DNA of 64,000 nt from Ignelater luminosus (lineage: Eukaryota > Arthropoda > Insecta > Coleoptera > Elateridae), in the NCBI GenBank assembly GCA_011009095.1, contig VTPC01001942.1, positions 1 through 64,000 of the forward strand. Direction: 5' to 3'. Under the pieces are notes generated by a model. That model was not told the DNA's origin, made no database searches, and saw only the letters and a list, made by a program, of their open reading frames with translations. Positions 52,726 to 64,000 of this stretch are shown in pieces (position 1 is the first letter of the stretch; every line of letters begins with the position of its first letter). A program made the position numbers and the translations under genes.

Positions 52726-53637
52726 CAGTGTGTCCAAGATAAGGATGCACAGCATGGGGATCTTGGAAATGGTAAGAGATACAGGACCGGTTAAATGGGA
52801 TGAAAGTTGGCTGTTTATAGGACCTTTTTGGGATATCTTGGATAGTTTCAGAGATATTTAAAAATAAGTAGATTTTTCGATTTTCGTTATTATTTTTCTT
52901 TTATTTATTTGAAGAGATATCGGAAAACTAAAACCACTTTTTGTTCTCTATTAAAATATGCTAACAAAATTCCTGTACAACGTTTTGGTTTCGAGTAACC
53001 ATCATCAACCTCATTTTTTTAAATAGGCGGAAAAACAATTGAAAATTGTTTTGGATAGCTCTTGTTGTCACGATTCTAATGATGTAAACATGATAGGTTT
53101 ATTTTGATTTCTTATACTATAAATTAATGCATTCTGCAGTACCCTGGACTGCACGATCACCTGATCTAACACCGTTAGATTTCTTTCCTCTGGGGTTATG
53201 TCAAGAATCATGTGCTCAACCAACATTTTGAAGATGAACAGCAATTATTACAGTTGGTCACAGCAGCGTTCAACATAAAAAAATCAAAACCAAAATAACC
53301 CTATCATATTTACATCATTGGAATCGTGACAACAATTACTCGATACCAAAACGTACAGGAATTTTGTTAGCGTATTTTAATAGAGAACAAAAAGTGGCAA
53401 TGGAAAAGTGGTTTTAGTTTACCAATATCTCTTCAAATAAAAGAAAGAAAAAATAATAATGAAAATCTAGAAATCTACCTTTTTTTAAATATCTCGGAAA
53501 CTATACAAGATATCTAGATTTTGCAATCGCCAACAAAAAGGTCCTATAATAACCAACTTTCATCCCATTTAACCGATGCTGTATCTCTTACCGTTTCCAA
53601 GATCCCCATGCTGTGCATCCTTGTCTTGGACACACTG
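52726..53637. mobile_element. Palindromic mariner derivative, CAGTGTGTCC subfamily 2, 912 bp
   Basis: Inverted ends CAGTGTGTCCAAGA are flanked by TA (52724-52725 and 53638-53639). The arms (about 52726-53110 and 53270-53637) are close inverted copies sharing GATGCACAGCATGGGGATC and GGGATGAAAGTTGG. The centre (about 53130-53275) encodes the 3' part of a mariner transposase on the plus strand: ARSPDLTPLDFF, a one-base shift, then WGYVKNHVLNQHFEDEQQLL. The SPDLTPLDFF aspartate is the third catalytic residue of the family. Confidence 0.88.
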
Positions 53638-54400
53638 TATTCTACAACTTGACTATCAGAAGTAACTTAGTTTGATATTTAGCAATCGATTTCTAAATGT
53701 TGTGAGAAATAATCAAAAACTATGATCTGCATCACATTTTACATTAAAAATGGCAATAAAAATCAAAAGGCAAATTTTAGAAAATCTTAAAATTGCATGG
53801 TAAATAACCTCAAAAAATACCAGCAAGAAAAAAAAGTATGAAAAAGGGGGCTGGGGGTTAATGTTAACAAAAAATCTGTTTATGCCACCTAATAGGAAAC
53901 AGAAAGTTATGAAATTCTGGTTTTTCAACCATTTCGATATCTAATACTGTTTGGGAGTTACGGGGCTTTAATAAAACATACTGGATTTGTCTGTGTCTGA
54001 ATGTTTTGACCTGTACTACTTATACCAAGTTTGGTGAGGTACACTTCATGTATGTCCTTTATCAGTTTGTGCTAGTGTGGTCAATCAGACACTTATCAAT
54101 TTTAAAGTATAACCTAACCTATGATTTTTGTTTACTGCGCAGGTCAGAGAATTTGTAACTCATCATTAGACAGGCTAAAGTTATTACTCAATGCTTACAC
54201 AATATTTATTCTAAACAAAGACTTTAAAGATTTTTTCAATTCCAAACAAGTTTTAACTTCCAATGAAGTTTATTTTTATACGATTTATATGAAGTAAAGT
54301 GAGGTAAGCTACAATAGGCTTTATTCTTTGTAATAAAAACAGAAACATATGTGTTTTATTAATATCTTACATACATAAATTATATATTTTTTATTGTTAT
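53638..54400. other. AT-rich spacer before the assembly gap
   Basis: No gene or transposon recognised. The final 47 bp (54354-54400) are repeated exactly after the gap. Confidence 0.5.
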
Positions 54401-54800
54401 NNNNNNNNNNNNNNNNNNNNNNNNNNNNNNNNNNNNNNNNNNNNNNNNNNNNNNNNNNNNNNNNNNNNNNNNNNNNNNNNNNNNNNNNNNNNNNNNNNNN
54501 NNNNNNNNNNNNNNNNNNNNNNNNNNNNNNNNNNNNNNNNNNNNNNNNNNNNNNNNNNNNNNNNNNNNNNNNNNNNNNNNNNNNNNNNNNNNNNNNNNNN
54601 NNNNNNNNNNNNNNNNNNNNNNNNNNNNNNNNNNNNNNNNNNNNNNNNNNNNNNNNNNNNNNNNNNNNNNNNNNNNNNNNNNNNNNNNNNNNNNNNNNNN
54701 NNNNNNNNNNNNNNNNNNNNNNNNNNNNNNNNNNNNNNNNNNNNNNNNNNNNNNNNNNNNNNNNNNNNNNNNNNNNNNNNNNNNNNNNNNNNNNNNNNNN
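54401..54800. other. Assembly gap of 400 N
   Basis: Exactly 400 unknown bases. The 47 bp ending at 54400 are identical to the 47 bp starting at 54801, which suggests that the two contigs overlap there. An open frame across the N run is meaningless. Confidence 0.98.
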
Positions 54801-54990
54801 TTTTATTAATATCTTACATACATAAATTATATATTTTTTATTGTTATGCTTATTCTACATATCACAAGAACAAAAACATGTTTTAGCAACTTATTTTAAT
54901 TAATTAAGATTTATTTAGTCTTAGTTAGGTAGAATTAAATGGGTCATATTTAATTAAATACGGTACATGGCAGCCGAATCCAATAATAAT

Positions 54991-57900
54991 TTATTCCCAT
55001 TCTTTCATAATTCGATCATACTCTTTCTCATCAATAAAAGGCATATCAATATTTCTAATCATGTTTTCACCACAATATAAACATTCTGATGCAATTATAT
55101 TATCAATATCAGCTTTAACCGCATCCCTTGCTGATATGCCTGAAGATCCAGTACTAATTGTATCTGGATTCATTTGTGTATTTAGAATTTTTTGTTGACG
55201 TTGAAGATCTGCTAATTTATTTTTCTTTGCTGGTCCTACAATTGAATCATAATTAATAATTAACACAATTCTCTTTGTAAGAATAACTTACCTAACATAG
55301 GACTTAATTCTTTTAGCAAGCATTCATTGTGGAACTTGTGATTACAAGGAAATAGATAAAATGGTCTTATAATTAAAGTGAGGTTACAGATCTCGCATAT
55401 ATCACTAGTACTTATGAATGTGTATCGATTTCGAAATGATTGAATCTCTTTACGTACAAGCTCTGCTGATTGTGTGGCTTCTTCCATTTCATCTTTCAAA
55501 TCTTGAATGTGCTGATTATATTCCTTTAAAGAAAGAAAATTCAAATATCAATTTAACAGCAAACTGATAAAAGGTATTTCGTTGACAATTATTGTAATAA
55601 CGACAATAAGTAAAGCAAATTCTAATATTCTTACCTTTAATGAATTACAGATTGCATCTTTAAAGTGATCAATTGTGACAAAATCTGAAAAGAATGGTAG
55701 AATATCTTCAATCTTTAACAGTTCACAAGAACGTAAAAATTCCATTGCTTGCTCTATATTATCTTTTCCACTAACTACATGCTGAGCTAGAATTATGATT
55801 AATAATATTTAAAAGGGGAACAAATGAAAATTTATATTAATTACCGATCTTCAACCACAATTTCTTTCGTAGTTCAAAATCATTTTGTGGTGGCATATTA
55901 GCATATTGTTTTGCCAAATCAACATTTATGGTCAACGCTAAATCAACAGCCGATTCCCACAAACCTAACAGTGCAGAAAGTTGCACACATGCTTGAGTTA
56001 AATTATATTCTTGACATAATCGTAATGCAAAATGCACATTGTAATTTACCTAAAAGTATATCATAGATGCATGTATACAAAAAAAAAACAAAATAGAAAT
56101 TACCATCATAATATCTTGCCCCTGTCTGTCTAAATATGCCATCAATTTCTCTGGTTCATATTTTGCATATAAAGATACTAGTAAATTATGTATAGCTTTT
56201 TCATTACTCTTCAAACGATCGACACAGTATTCTAAATATTTTATTACTTCCTTTGAATGTAATTCACCATCACAGCTCACAAGGGCTGGTAATAATTTAA
56301 CAGGTACCAAATTCGAACCTTGATCTATTAATGCTTTCACTGTATATTTGGGGATTTCTTGAATTAGAATTGGGGCAAACTGATAAAATAATTCTTTATT
56401 ATTCTGACTTTTTAAAACATCCAGTGCTTCGTGAAAACTATTTTTATAGATGTGTTGTCGTATTAACTAGAAGAAAAACCGTATTACTTATATTAGTATT
56501 ATATTCTGTAGAATTGTAACAAATGAAGTATTTCTTTTCTTTTGTGACATTATAATAGCTAGTGATTTTATTATTCGTATTTATTTATAACCAAACTATT
56601 CTAACCCCCTTAATATATCCCTTCCAGAATATTTAGCACATATTAACTGGAAAGTACACATAATATAGAGAATTCTTAATTATGATGACATAAAGAACTG
56701 AATTATCTATTTAACGACAATCTGTTGCACTGTAAATATTTATGAAATTTCTGTTTTATGATCTGTAATATTTTTCCAATGCATGTCATTATAAATAAAG
56801 CCAAGACAACTTACTTGTTCAAAATCTTTGTGCACGATGGTAAGTTGTATGGAATTCATCTTATCACCATGACTAGCCATAAGATCGTAGATGGTGGACT
56901 TATTAGCCTTAACATTTTCAGAAACTTGAGGCAAAGCCAAAAATGCTTGGAATTCTTTCTGCAATTCAAAGTATTTTGCACTTTGTTCTTTCTTTGTAAT
57001 TCTCATTTCTTCCAATTGGTTTAAATACAATTCGACAACCCAAATAACAATTAAAGTTGTTTGCGTCTTTTCTTGTGGGGTTAAAGTTTCAAGTTTTCTG
57101 CGTAGAAATGTCTTTAATGCATCCTGCTGATCAACTTGAATAAATTTTAAACACACTTCTTCAAAACTGGAATGAGTCTCAGCATATCTTTGAGCACTAA
57201 CTAAATATTCCCCTTTATCAAAAAGCATATCGGCTTCTTTTATTAATACATGATTATAATGCACAGGATTATCTCTCGAGTATTTTTTAGCTAATTCAAA
57301 CTTTTTATTTTCACAATAAATTTGCCATACATTTCGTTCTTCTTTAATTACTTTAAAACGAAACACTGCATTTTCTGTTACTGCCCAAATTGTCCCTGGA
57401 AGAATAAATCTCATTAACATGATATACACGGCATCCCTAAGATAATGGTTATATTCACACAACAGATTCAAGTTAGATTTAAAATTTCTCATTTTTTCAA
57501 TTCTTTGACTATACTACTTGTCTATTAAACAATTCTTCTTACCAGTCATGGTATCTTTAATAATATTTACAAGTCTTCCAAATGCTTCATTATAATTATC
57601 TTCATATACAACTTCTTTATTTAACAAAGAAACACCCTTAATAGTGTCAGTATATGCTAATAAAACATGAAATTCTGTTAAAACACATGCGAATGGGGGT
57701 TTCTGTAACACTGAATAATCCTCATATAATGGTTTTGGATAGGGGATTGTTTGGGACGTTTTCTTAATTGCTTTAATGTCTTCTTGTGTAGCTGGATCAA
57801 TCTAAAACAGTAACTTTCTAATTTATAAAGCTAAGTTGATCACATCAATATTTACTTCTCCATATGTTATTCCCTTTTCTATTAACCATCCAAAAGCTTG

Positions 57901-59454
57901 AGGATAAACTAGATTTTCTGACCAAAATCGCAATCTAGAATAACGTAGATTACTTCTTACTTCTTCATAAGTATCCTTTTCAGGAACATTTAAATATTTA
58001 GTAAAGACTTGTTGCAACAAAGGCTTTTCATCTGGATTTGCTCTTCCATTGAAATAATATAAGCGTATTGGCGTTGTTACAAATATAAAATATTTTTCAG
58101 TGTTAGGTATACGATAAAACTCGATTCCTGTTATTGGAGTATTTGTACCTTTTCCTATATCGAAAACCTGTAAAAAGTACTTTTATTGAAAACAAAGCAA
58201 TAAAACATACTTCTGATAAGTATAAATTAGTGTTGCAATATTTGTGTGCCTCTGAATCTTAACTATCTACATACCAAGCCATCTACTTCTCTACTTCCAT
58301 ATAGTGGGAGATAATTTGGCAGCTTGTAAAATTAAACTTCAATAAGACCTTTCTGTATTGTTAAGAGGCACTAATTTTTATCTTATACACAGATTGCATA
58401 GAAGTAATATTGATACAATATTATAACATTCTTCTATTTATAGTTTTAATTATTGAAACTACTGCTGATAATATTACATTATCCCTATTAAGTTAGTTGA
58501 ACAATAGCAGTATTCAAATTATTCATAGAGTAAATAAAATAGACAGCAAACATTTATTAATTTTTGTTTAATTATCATTCAGATAAGCAAACTTAGACAT
58601 TTATGTTCATTATACTCACTTGTCTCCAATATTGTTCTAAACTAGATGAAAATCCAGAGGTGAAAAATTTATCTCCTTCTAATACTATTTCTGTTTCAAA
58701 AATTAATCCTTTGGATGTTCCTTAAAATGCAAGAACTGAATTAAATATTTGCAATAAATTATTTTATTACACATTAAATGAAAAATTTTTTCTCTAATAA
58801 TTTTAATGAACATTAGTTGTTTACGTTAATAAAGTAGCATAGTTCTTGAAATAATTTACCTAATAAGATTGGACCAGTAGAACTCTCCGATTCATTACTG
58901 TGATTCCAACCAACTTCAGTAAAATCATGGCCTCGAAATTTGGTGGTTGGTCTTAATTTATTTGATTTTCTAGATAAATAGACTAGTTCAGGAGTTGCTT
59001 CAGGTGTTCTTGGCGAAAAACTTATCAATAAATGATTTCCAGTGGGATCCAGAAATAGATTGGTTAAACGGCATGAACTTGTAAATTTTGACAATGATAT
59101 TTCTAGAATTTTTTTGAAATTAACAGTATATAATTGGAATATTTTAAATTACACACCATCTTGTTGATCCGGTTGTTGTAAGTTCATACGAAATAACATG
59201 CTGTTAGCCATGGCAACAACTAGATATTTATTGGAAATAGCTACATGTGTTATTTTATCAGAAGGTGAAAAATTCATTTTAGTTTTGCTAAATATGGGTG
59301 CCTCTTGTTCTAGTTTCATGTGTATAAAGCCAAGAGGATTCTAAAATAGTTATTTAAAAAATTGATATAATGATAATGTGTACTGCCTTACCCAGGTGTT
59401 ATTATTTTTGGATTTCTGTGCAGCTTGCTCAAATTGATCGAACATACCAGCCAT
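54991..59454 (-). CDS. Vps18: Vps18 (deep orange), core subunit of HOPS/CORVET
   Basis: Peripheral membrane protein on endosomes and lysosomes; the class C core subunit that tethers late endosomes, autophagosomes and lysosomes before SNARE fusion. I read 12 exons: 59392-59454, 59157-59340, 58860-59102, 58620-58720, 57856-58167, 57543-57801, 56815-57395, 56104-56466, 55845-56049, 55635-55786, 55292-55523 and 54991-55235. All have GT/AG borders and exact phases, totalling 979 residues (human 973). Landmarks are the propeller/Pep3-Vps18 part (LLGTSKGLIFETEI, ITGIEFYRIP), the alpha-solenoid (TIWAVTENAVFRF, LYAKYEPEKLMAYL, VHFALRLCQEY, LLKIEDILPFF) and a coiled coil (822-851). The C-terminal RING-H2 has C864/C867, C881/H883, H886/C889 and C950/C953. 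Most introns are 50-60 nt; intron 4 is 452 nt. The gene appears intact. Confidence 0.96.
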
Positions 59455-60250
59455 TTCGACTTTTTAATTACTTCTATATAAACAACAATAAATTTATATT
59501 TCAACAAAGGGGCCGAGTTTGGATTAGTTCAAAACTTCATCATAATTATTCCTTTTATTGTATTTTAGGCTGGTATTTAAACATTTAACTATGTAATTTT
59601 ATTTCAAAACTTTATAAATGTATAGTTAACAATCTTTTGCTGAAAATACTTTAAAAACTGATAAACTGAGTTAACCTCAAACACCAAAACATCTATCAGC
59701 TGACCTGACCTAACAGCCAGATAACAGCAAAGAACGAATATCATATTTTTGTTTTGTGATTCTTGTACCGTGCCGTGCGACAAAAAATCAATCAAATTAA
59801 TCATCAAATTATAGACCAAGCGGTGATCGTAAAATGTCCGTCATCAATCAGTCGGTTAATTTATGAAGCAAGTTATCCTGGCACGATTGTAATTAACGAG
59901 GCGAATATAAGTTGTTGCCGGGTGTAGATGGGGTGTAGGAGTCACAGAGTGGTCCTCAGATTGGGGATTTTTAAACTGGATGAGGAAATTAATGGGGAAA
60001 GATTAGAAATTGCAGCTATTTTTGAATAAATCTGCAACTTAAACGTTTTTTTAATGAAAAAAGAATGGATTTTTGAATCTTCTTTATTATTAATAATAAA
60101 TAATAATAATCAAAATTTTATTTCTGTTATCGGAAGCTTTAAATCAAGTGATAAATCTTATAAATAAACAAGTTTCCTGAGAAACTGATAAAACAACTTT
60201 TTCATTTATTATACACACCATGGCCTATTACATCTTCTATTGCAAATCTT
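59455..60250. other. Upstream region of Vps18
   Basis: AT-rich sequence with no gene recognised. It should hold the Vps18 promoter. CCGTGCCGTGCGAC at about 59769-59782 is the only GC-rich patch near the start codon. No clear core-promoter motif was seen. Confidence 0.45.
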
Positions 60251-60942
60251 AAGGTGCTTTTACTGCTCGGGAGAATTGGAGAAAAAGAGATTTGGGGATT
60301 GCTGTTATTGGCTGTCGCGAGTCACATGACAACTTCCCTTCATTTAGTGAGATACAGGGATGCAGAATCTCGATATCCACAAAGATGGTTTAAGTTCATC
60401 TTTTTCTTGGGTGTTGGGAACTACACATGCGCGAAACTATCAGCTGTTTGCGAGCGTCCGAGGGATCACTGCACGTGGTGTTGGTATTACATCAAAGCTT
60501 ATGGGAAGTTACCGTCTTCTAACAACGACAAAGCAAAGTTATATAAATAATAAATATATAATAATAATAAATTGCAATTAATAACAGCAAGTGCGTTATT
60601 TCACGACAAACCCATCAGTTGGTGAAAGATGGCAGTAATCAAATTATTGTGAAAGATGGACAAATTATGCTCTTAAATTTCTTTTTCCACTTTTATTTTT
60701 TGCTATTTTGTACTTAATGCGTTGCCTCCATAACAACAAAAATAGTAAATCCTCATCAGCACTTATGTTGCAAATATAATATTTGAGGTTAAGTAAATTC
60801 TGACTTTTGATAATAATTCTCAAATATCTAAATACCCAGAGCAGTAAAAACGGTATAATTTAGAATTAGGATATTTTCCAAGGTTGCGTTAACTTTTTAC
60901 CCTCTCCTTTATCGCCAATTCTCCCGAGCAGTAAAGCACCTT
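60251..60942. mobile_element. TIR element with 31-bp inverted ends, 692 bp
   Basis: The left end AAGGTGCTTTTACTGC and following CGGGAGAATTGG are matched in reverse complement at 60912-60942, with one base insertion. The interior has two overlapping open frames (60254-60581) of unknown meaning and no transposase. Flanks are TT on the left and TT on the right; the superfamily is not clear. Confidence 0.7.
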
Positions 60943-62200
60943 TTAAATTTATACTATTTAGTGAAAATTGTATTATACCGTGCGATTAAAAAAAAAATAC
61001 GAAGTCGGAGTAGGCCAAGTATCATGTTGTGAATTGTTGGGTTAAATCAGTATTCAAATTTAATTTGACATTTCAGAATGACAATTATAAATTAAAATTT
61101 GAATAAAACAATAGATATTTGCAAAGAACACTGCCACATGGTATGAGCACTGGGTACGAGTCACAGCCCGTTTCGACTTTGTTCTTTTCGATCGCACGGT
61201 ATTATAAATCTTCAGCTCCAGTAACGTTAGTTGTCGCTGATAATCACCCCTTTCCTCACCATTCTGATTCATTTTGATAAGATTTAGTGCCATATGTTAG
61301 TTGATGATTTTCCCCTACAGCACGAGTAAGCAGCATTGGCGACATATAATTGCTAAATGGTTGGCAGCACTCCTTTGCAAACAAGTAATTATTGACAACG
61401 CTTAATTACCGTTGCTGATAGTGCGTCAGCGGGATACAACTCGTGGGCAAAAGCAATATTAATTTTAGCAATCTTTAAAGTTGAGGATCTTCATAGCTTT
61501 ATTGGCGACATTTTTGTTAGATGGGTGGGGAGAAAATTTTTTTACATCTGGCAACACTGAATAAGTCTATTATTCACTCGGTACGTGACCGACGCGCTGA
61601 TTGGCCGAATTGCTTGCTTGAGTGCTATACCCCGTCTTTTTATTATAGAATTCATTTTTTGCAGTGTATACAACAAACGCGCAGCAAATTCAGGTTTACA
61701 ACTTAAAAATCAACAAGCTAAAAATGCAAGCATTATTATAACCGAACTAAATGACTCATTTTTGACTTTTTGTGCCATATTTAATCATCTTCGGTTTATT
61801 ATTACGTCATTTATGTATAATTTACTATTACGTCATCTTTAATCTTTATAAAGCCTCCAGAAGACAAACCGTGCATCCAATCAAAAAATTGTAAGCAACT
61901 TTTTTTCACCTTGTGATTCCTTCTATCCATTGCACTCAAATCTGAACTAGCTTAAAAAAGATTTTTCATGAATTTCTTACTTCAAAGTCGATTTTCTCGA
62001 AAACGGTTTGAGATATTGAAATGCAATTTTCCTATTCGTAATCAGCAGGAAATTCTACGTCTAAATCATATATCATATGTGGGGTAGAGTGGCCAGGGGT
62101 TGAAACACACATACACTCAGATGAAACATACATACAAACAGACAAATCGATATTAGTAACCGAAATTTTTTTAGTTCGATTGAAAATTACTACATACATA

Positions 62201-62701
62201 CAGTGTGTCCACATTTCGATACTCACTATTGAGATCTTGGAAACTGTAAGATATTGAGAAATGCTATTCACTTCATAACCAGGTAAAACAAAAGAATAAG
62301 CTATGTCAAACCATGTATCACTGAAAAGCATTTAAGGCGTGCTGTTCAGTAATATGGAAATCAAGTAGGCATTCCATTAGAAACAAATTTGGATTTACGT
62401 TTCACCGCCGAAGTAAAACAAAAGACAATTGTGAAAATATTTTTTTTTCGGAATAAATTCTCTAAAACACTCTTTTTGCTGTTCTTTTCTATCTTTGCTC
62501 GTTCCTGAGATATTTCACTTTAAGAAAAATAAGATTATTTTGTTTTTAGTAAGTATCTAGTAAGCCGTGGAATTTTTTGAAAAAACAAAAGCATAAGTAA
62601 ATTGATCTCCAAAATAGCCAACTTTCTTTTAATTTAACCGACTTCGTATCTCTTACAATTTCCGAGATCCCAATAGTGAGCATCGAAATGTGAACACACT
62701 G
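62201..62701. mobile_element. Mariner-type element, CAGTGTGTCC family, 501 bp
   Basis: Ends CAGTGTGTCC and its complement GAACACACTG are flanked by TA (62199-62200 and 62702-62703). About 50 bp at the ends are inverted. The body is homologous to the right part of the element at 5485-6375, for example GGTAAAACAAAAGAATA, GGATTTACGTTTCAC and TCGTTCCTGAGATATTTCAC. It lacks a transposase. Confidence 0.85.
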
Positions 62702-62711
62702 TATATTGACA

Positions 62712-62830
62712 ACTCATGTTTATTTTTTAAAAAATGACAAGTCTTTAACCTATAAATATCTAATTAGTTACTTTTAGTAAAACTTCACAGTAACACCGTT
62801 ACGTGCCGTTATAAAAATATGCCAAGGCCT
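62712..62830. repeat. Dispersed repeat also present at 7980-8100
   Basis: The two blocks share CTTTAACCTATAAATAT, TTACTTTTAGT-type and TTATAAAAATAT-type segments in the same orientation with moderate divergence. It begins 10 bp after the mariner-type element at 62201-62701. Nature unknown. Confidence 0.5.
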
Positions 62831-63239
62831 ACTCTGAATTTTATAATACAAAGACGTACTCTAGTATGATTTAATTATCTGTGTTTAAAGGTTAAGATTT
62901 TGACATATGAAGTATCATTATCTGACATTTAATATTAAACATCTGAAAACTAACGGTCACTGTCAAATAACAAGCATGCAATTCGATCAATCAGCGCGTC
63001 AGTCACGTAACAAATAAATAATCGATTGTAATCGCCTTATAAATTATAATCGCGCGAGAATTTGTTAAGACAACCAAACCAATATCTACTTTAATTTCCT
63101 TCATAAACTAATCGGACCACATTTTACGGTCGCTGCTTGGACTAATACTTGTGAATATGAAATCTACCAATCAGGAAGTTTTGATTAAAAAATTGTCATA
63201 ACTTGGTTATTAAACAAACATAAGGTAAATGTTTGGTTT

Positions 63240-63660
63240 AGGCCCTCAAGTCTTTGAGGGGTTTCTATAGTTTTCCTGAAAGCCCACGTTGAGAGGAGTA
63301 AATAGAAACCACTCCCACTCTGAACGGTCAAAAAATAAGAGTTATAAATTTTCAAAAAAAATTTTTTAATGGAAAACTTCCAGAAGGAAATTTTTTTCTA
63401 GATAGTGTCCATCCTATAGAATTTAAAATTTTTGTTTTTATTATAGCCGTCTACCTAACCTAACCTAACCTAACCCAATTTGATTAACCTATTTTTAAAC
63501 ATTTTCAGTTGTCTTGCATAGAAAATTTCATAAGGAATTTTCATTTTTAAAAATTCAAAATTTCTTTTTTAACTTAGAAAATTGAGCCCGGTCTCTTTTT
63601 ACTCTTCTCAACGTGGGCTTTCGGGAAAACTATAGAAACCCCCTAAAAACTTGAGAGCCT
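63240..63660. mobile_element. TIR element with about 62-bp inverted ends, 421 bp
   Basis: The arms 63240-63302 and 63598-63660 are inverted copies with a few mismatches. They share TTTCTATAGTTTTCC and AAAGCCCACGTTGAGA. The centre has no coding content but holds a CCTAA run (63454-63473). No clear target duplication. Non-autonomous; superfamily unknown. Confidence 0.75.
63454..63475. repeat. Short CCTAA (TTAGG) telomere-like run
   Basis: Four perfect CCTAA units followed by CC. TTAGG is the common insect telomere unit. Four units are too few to mark a chromosome end, and the run is inside a TIR element; it could be an interstitial copy or chance. Confidence 0.6.
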
Positions 63661-64000
63661 AAATCGGACTTAAGCCGAGTAGTCGCTACTTCCAAAAAAG
63701 GAAAAATTCCTTCAAGCAAGTTGACAAGTTATCAAGACAAGTGCTATTCAAAAGTTGTGAACGGAGCACTGTAAACAACTTGCCAACTTGAGGGCATTTT
63801 TCCTTCTTATTACCCTTTATTTTGTGGTATAACCCGTATAACCTTAGTTTATGGCTTTTATAAAGAATTTTATTCTCTTTGACGTCAAAGTAGACACTAC
63901 CGGACACCTACTACTACTTTTTTCAGAGGTGGGGGGGCCACTAACGGGATAGAAAGAAATAAATGAGAATAAGCATTAGTAAGCTACTAATGGTAGACAA
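63661..64000. other. Right-edge sequence
   Basis: No recognised gene. A short minus-strand open frame (63686-63907) lacks similarity to anything I know and has no supporting signals. Confidence 0.4.

Noticed and set aside
54394..54825. Open frame across the N run
   Set aside because: It consists of unknown bases only.
60254..60581. Two overlapping plus-strand frames with a hydrophobic start
   Set aside because: They lie inside a TIR element, begin within its inverted repeat and show no recognisable domain.
63454..63475. CCTAA run as a chromosome end
   Set aside because: Only four units, inside a TIR element, with ordinary sequence on both sides.
1..64000. CRISPR arrays, operons, tRNA or rRNA genes
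   Set aside because: No regularly spaced repeats, no bacterial gene organisation and no tRNA or rRNA signature were seen; the window is eukaryotic.

Overview
This is a strongly AT-rich stretch of nuclear DNA from an animal, almost certainly an insect. The signs are spliceosomal genes with many very short introns (about 50-65 nt), an insect-type Cys-loop anion-channel gene with multi-kilobase introns, abundant mariner/Tc1, piggyBac, hAT and RTE-like elements, and a short CCTAA (TTAGG-type) telomere-like run near the right end. I cannot name the order or species from the sequence alone.

Layout. Bases 1-22128 (minus strand) hold the 5' part of a Cys-loop ligand-gated anion channel. Signal-peptide exon 1 is at 22.1 kb and a proline-rich exon 2 at 8.7-9.2 kb. 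Four close exons at 1-866 carry the ligand-binding domain, TM1 and TM2, and the gene runs off the left edge. Its introns contain an inverted-repeat mariner derivative (5.5-6.4 kb), a complete but broken piggyBac (12.3-14.6 kb) and other inverted-repeat elements. From 22.1 to 29.4 kb there is intergenic DNA with a dead mariner, an inverted-repeat element carrying a gene fragment, and another inverted repeat. A compact housekeeping cluster follows: TBL3/Utp13 (minus, 29.4-32.3 kb), TMEM186 (plus, 33.8-34.4 kb), mitochondrial ribosomal protein S7 (minus, 34.5-35.9 kb) and MAP kinase kinase 4 (plus, 36.2-47.3 kb). TBL3 and TMEM186 are divergent, TMEM186 and mRpS7 converge 89 bp apart, and mRpS7 and Mkk4 are divergent across 239 bp. 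The 8.6-kb Mkk4 intron 2 holds a nest of transposons: a hAT split by a Tc1-like element and by an 812-bp palindromic mariner derivative. Downstream of Mkk4 come AT-rich DNA, an RTE-like endonuclease fragment, another palindromic mariner derivative and a 400-N assembly gap. Then comes a full 12-exon Vps18 gene (minus, 55.0-59.5 kb). The last 4.5 kb contain terminal-inverted-repeat elements.

The genes are not one pathway. TBL3 serves nucleolar pre-rRNA processing, TMEM186 respiratory complex I assembly, mRpS7 mitochondrial translation, Mkk4 JNK/p38 stress signalling and Vps18 endolysosomal tethering. The channel is a membrane receptor. No host-level system new to me stands out. The less ordinary signals are: the recurring palindromic mariner derivatives with the same transposase 3' segment at their centre; an inverted-repeat element enclosing a fragment of a conserved uncharacterised gene family; a 37-bp module containing GCGCATGCGC in the same orientation upstream of both TBL3 and TMEM186; a 30-nt in-frame microexon in Mkk4; and identical 47-bp flanks at the assembly gap.
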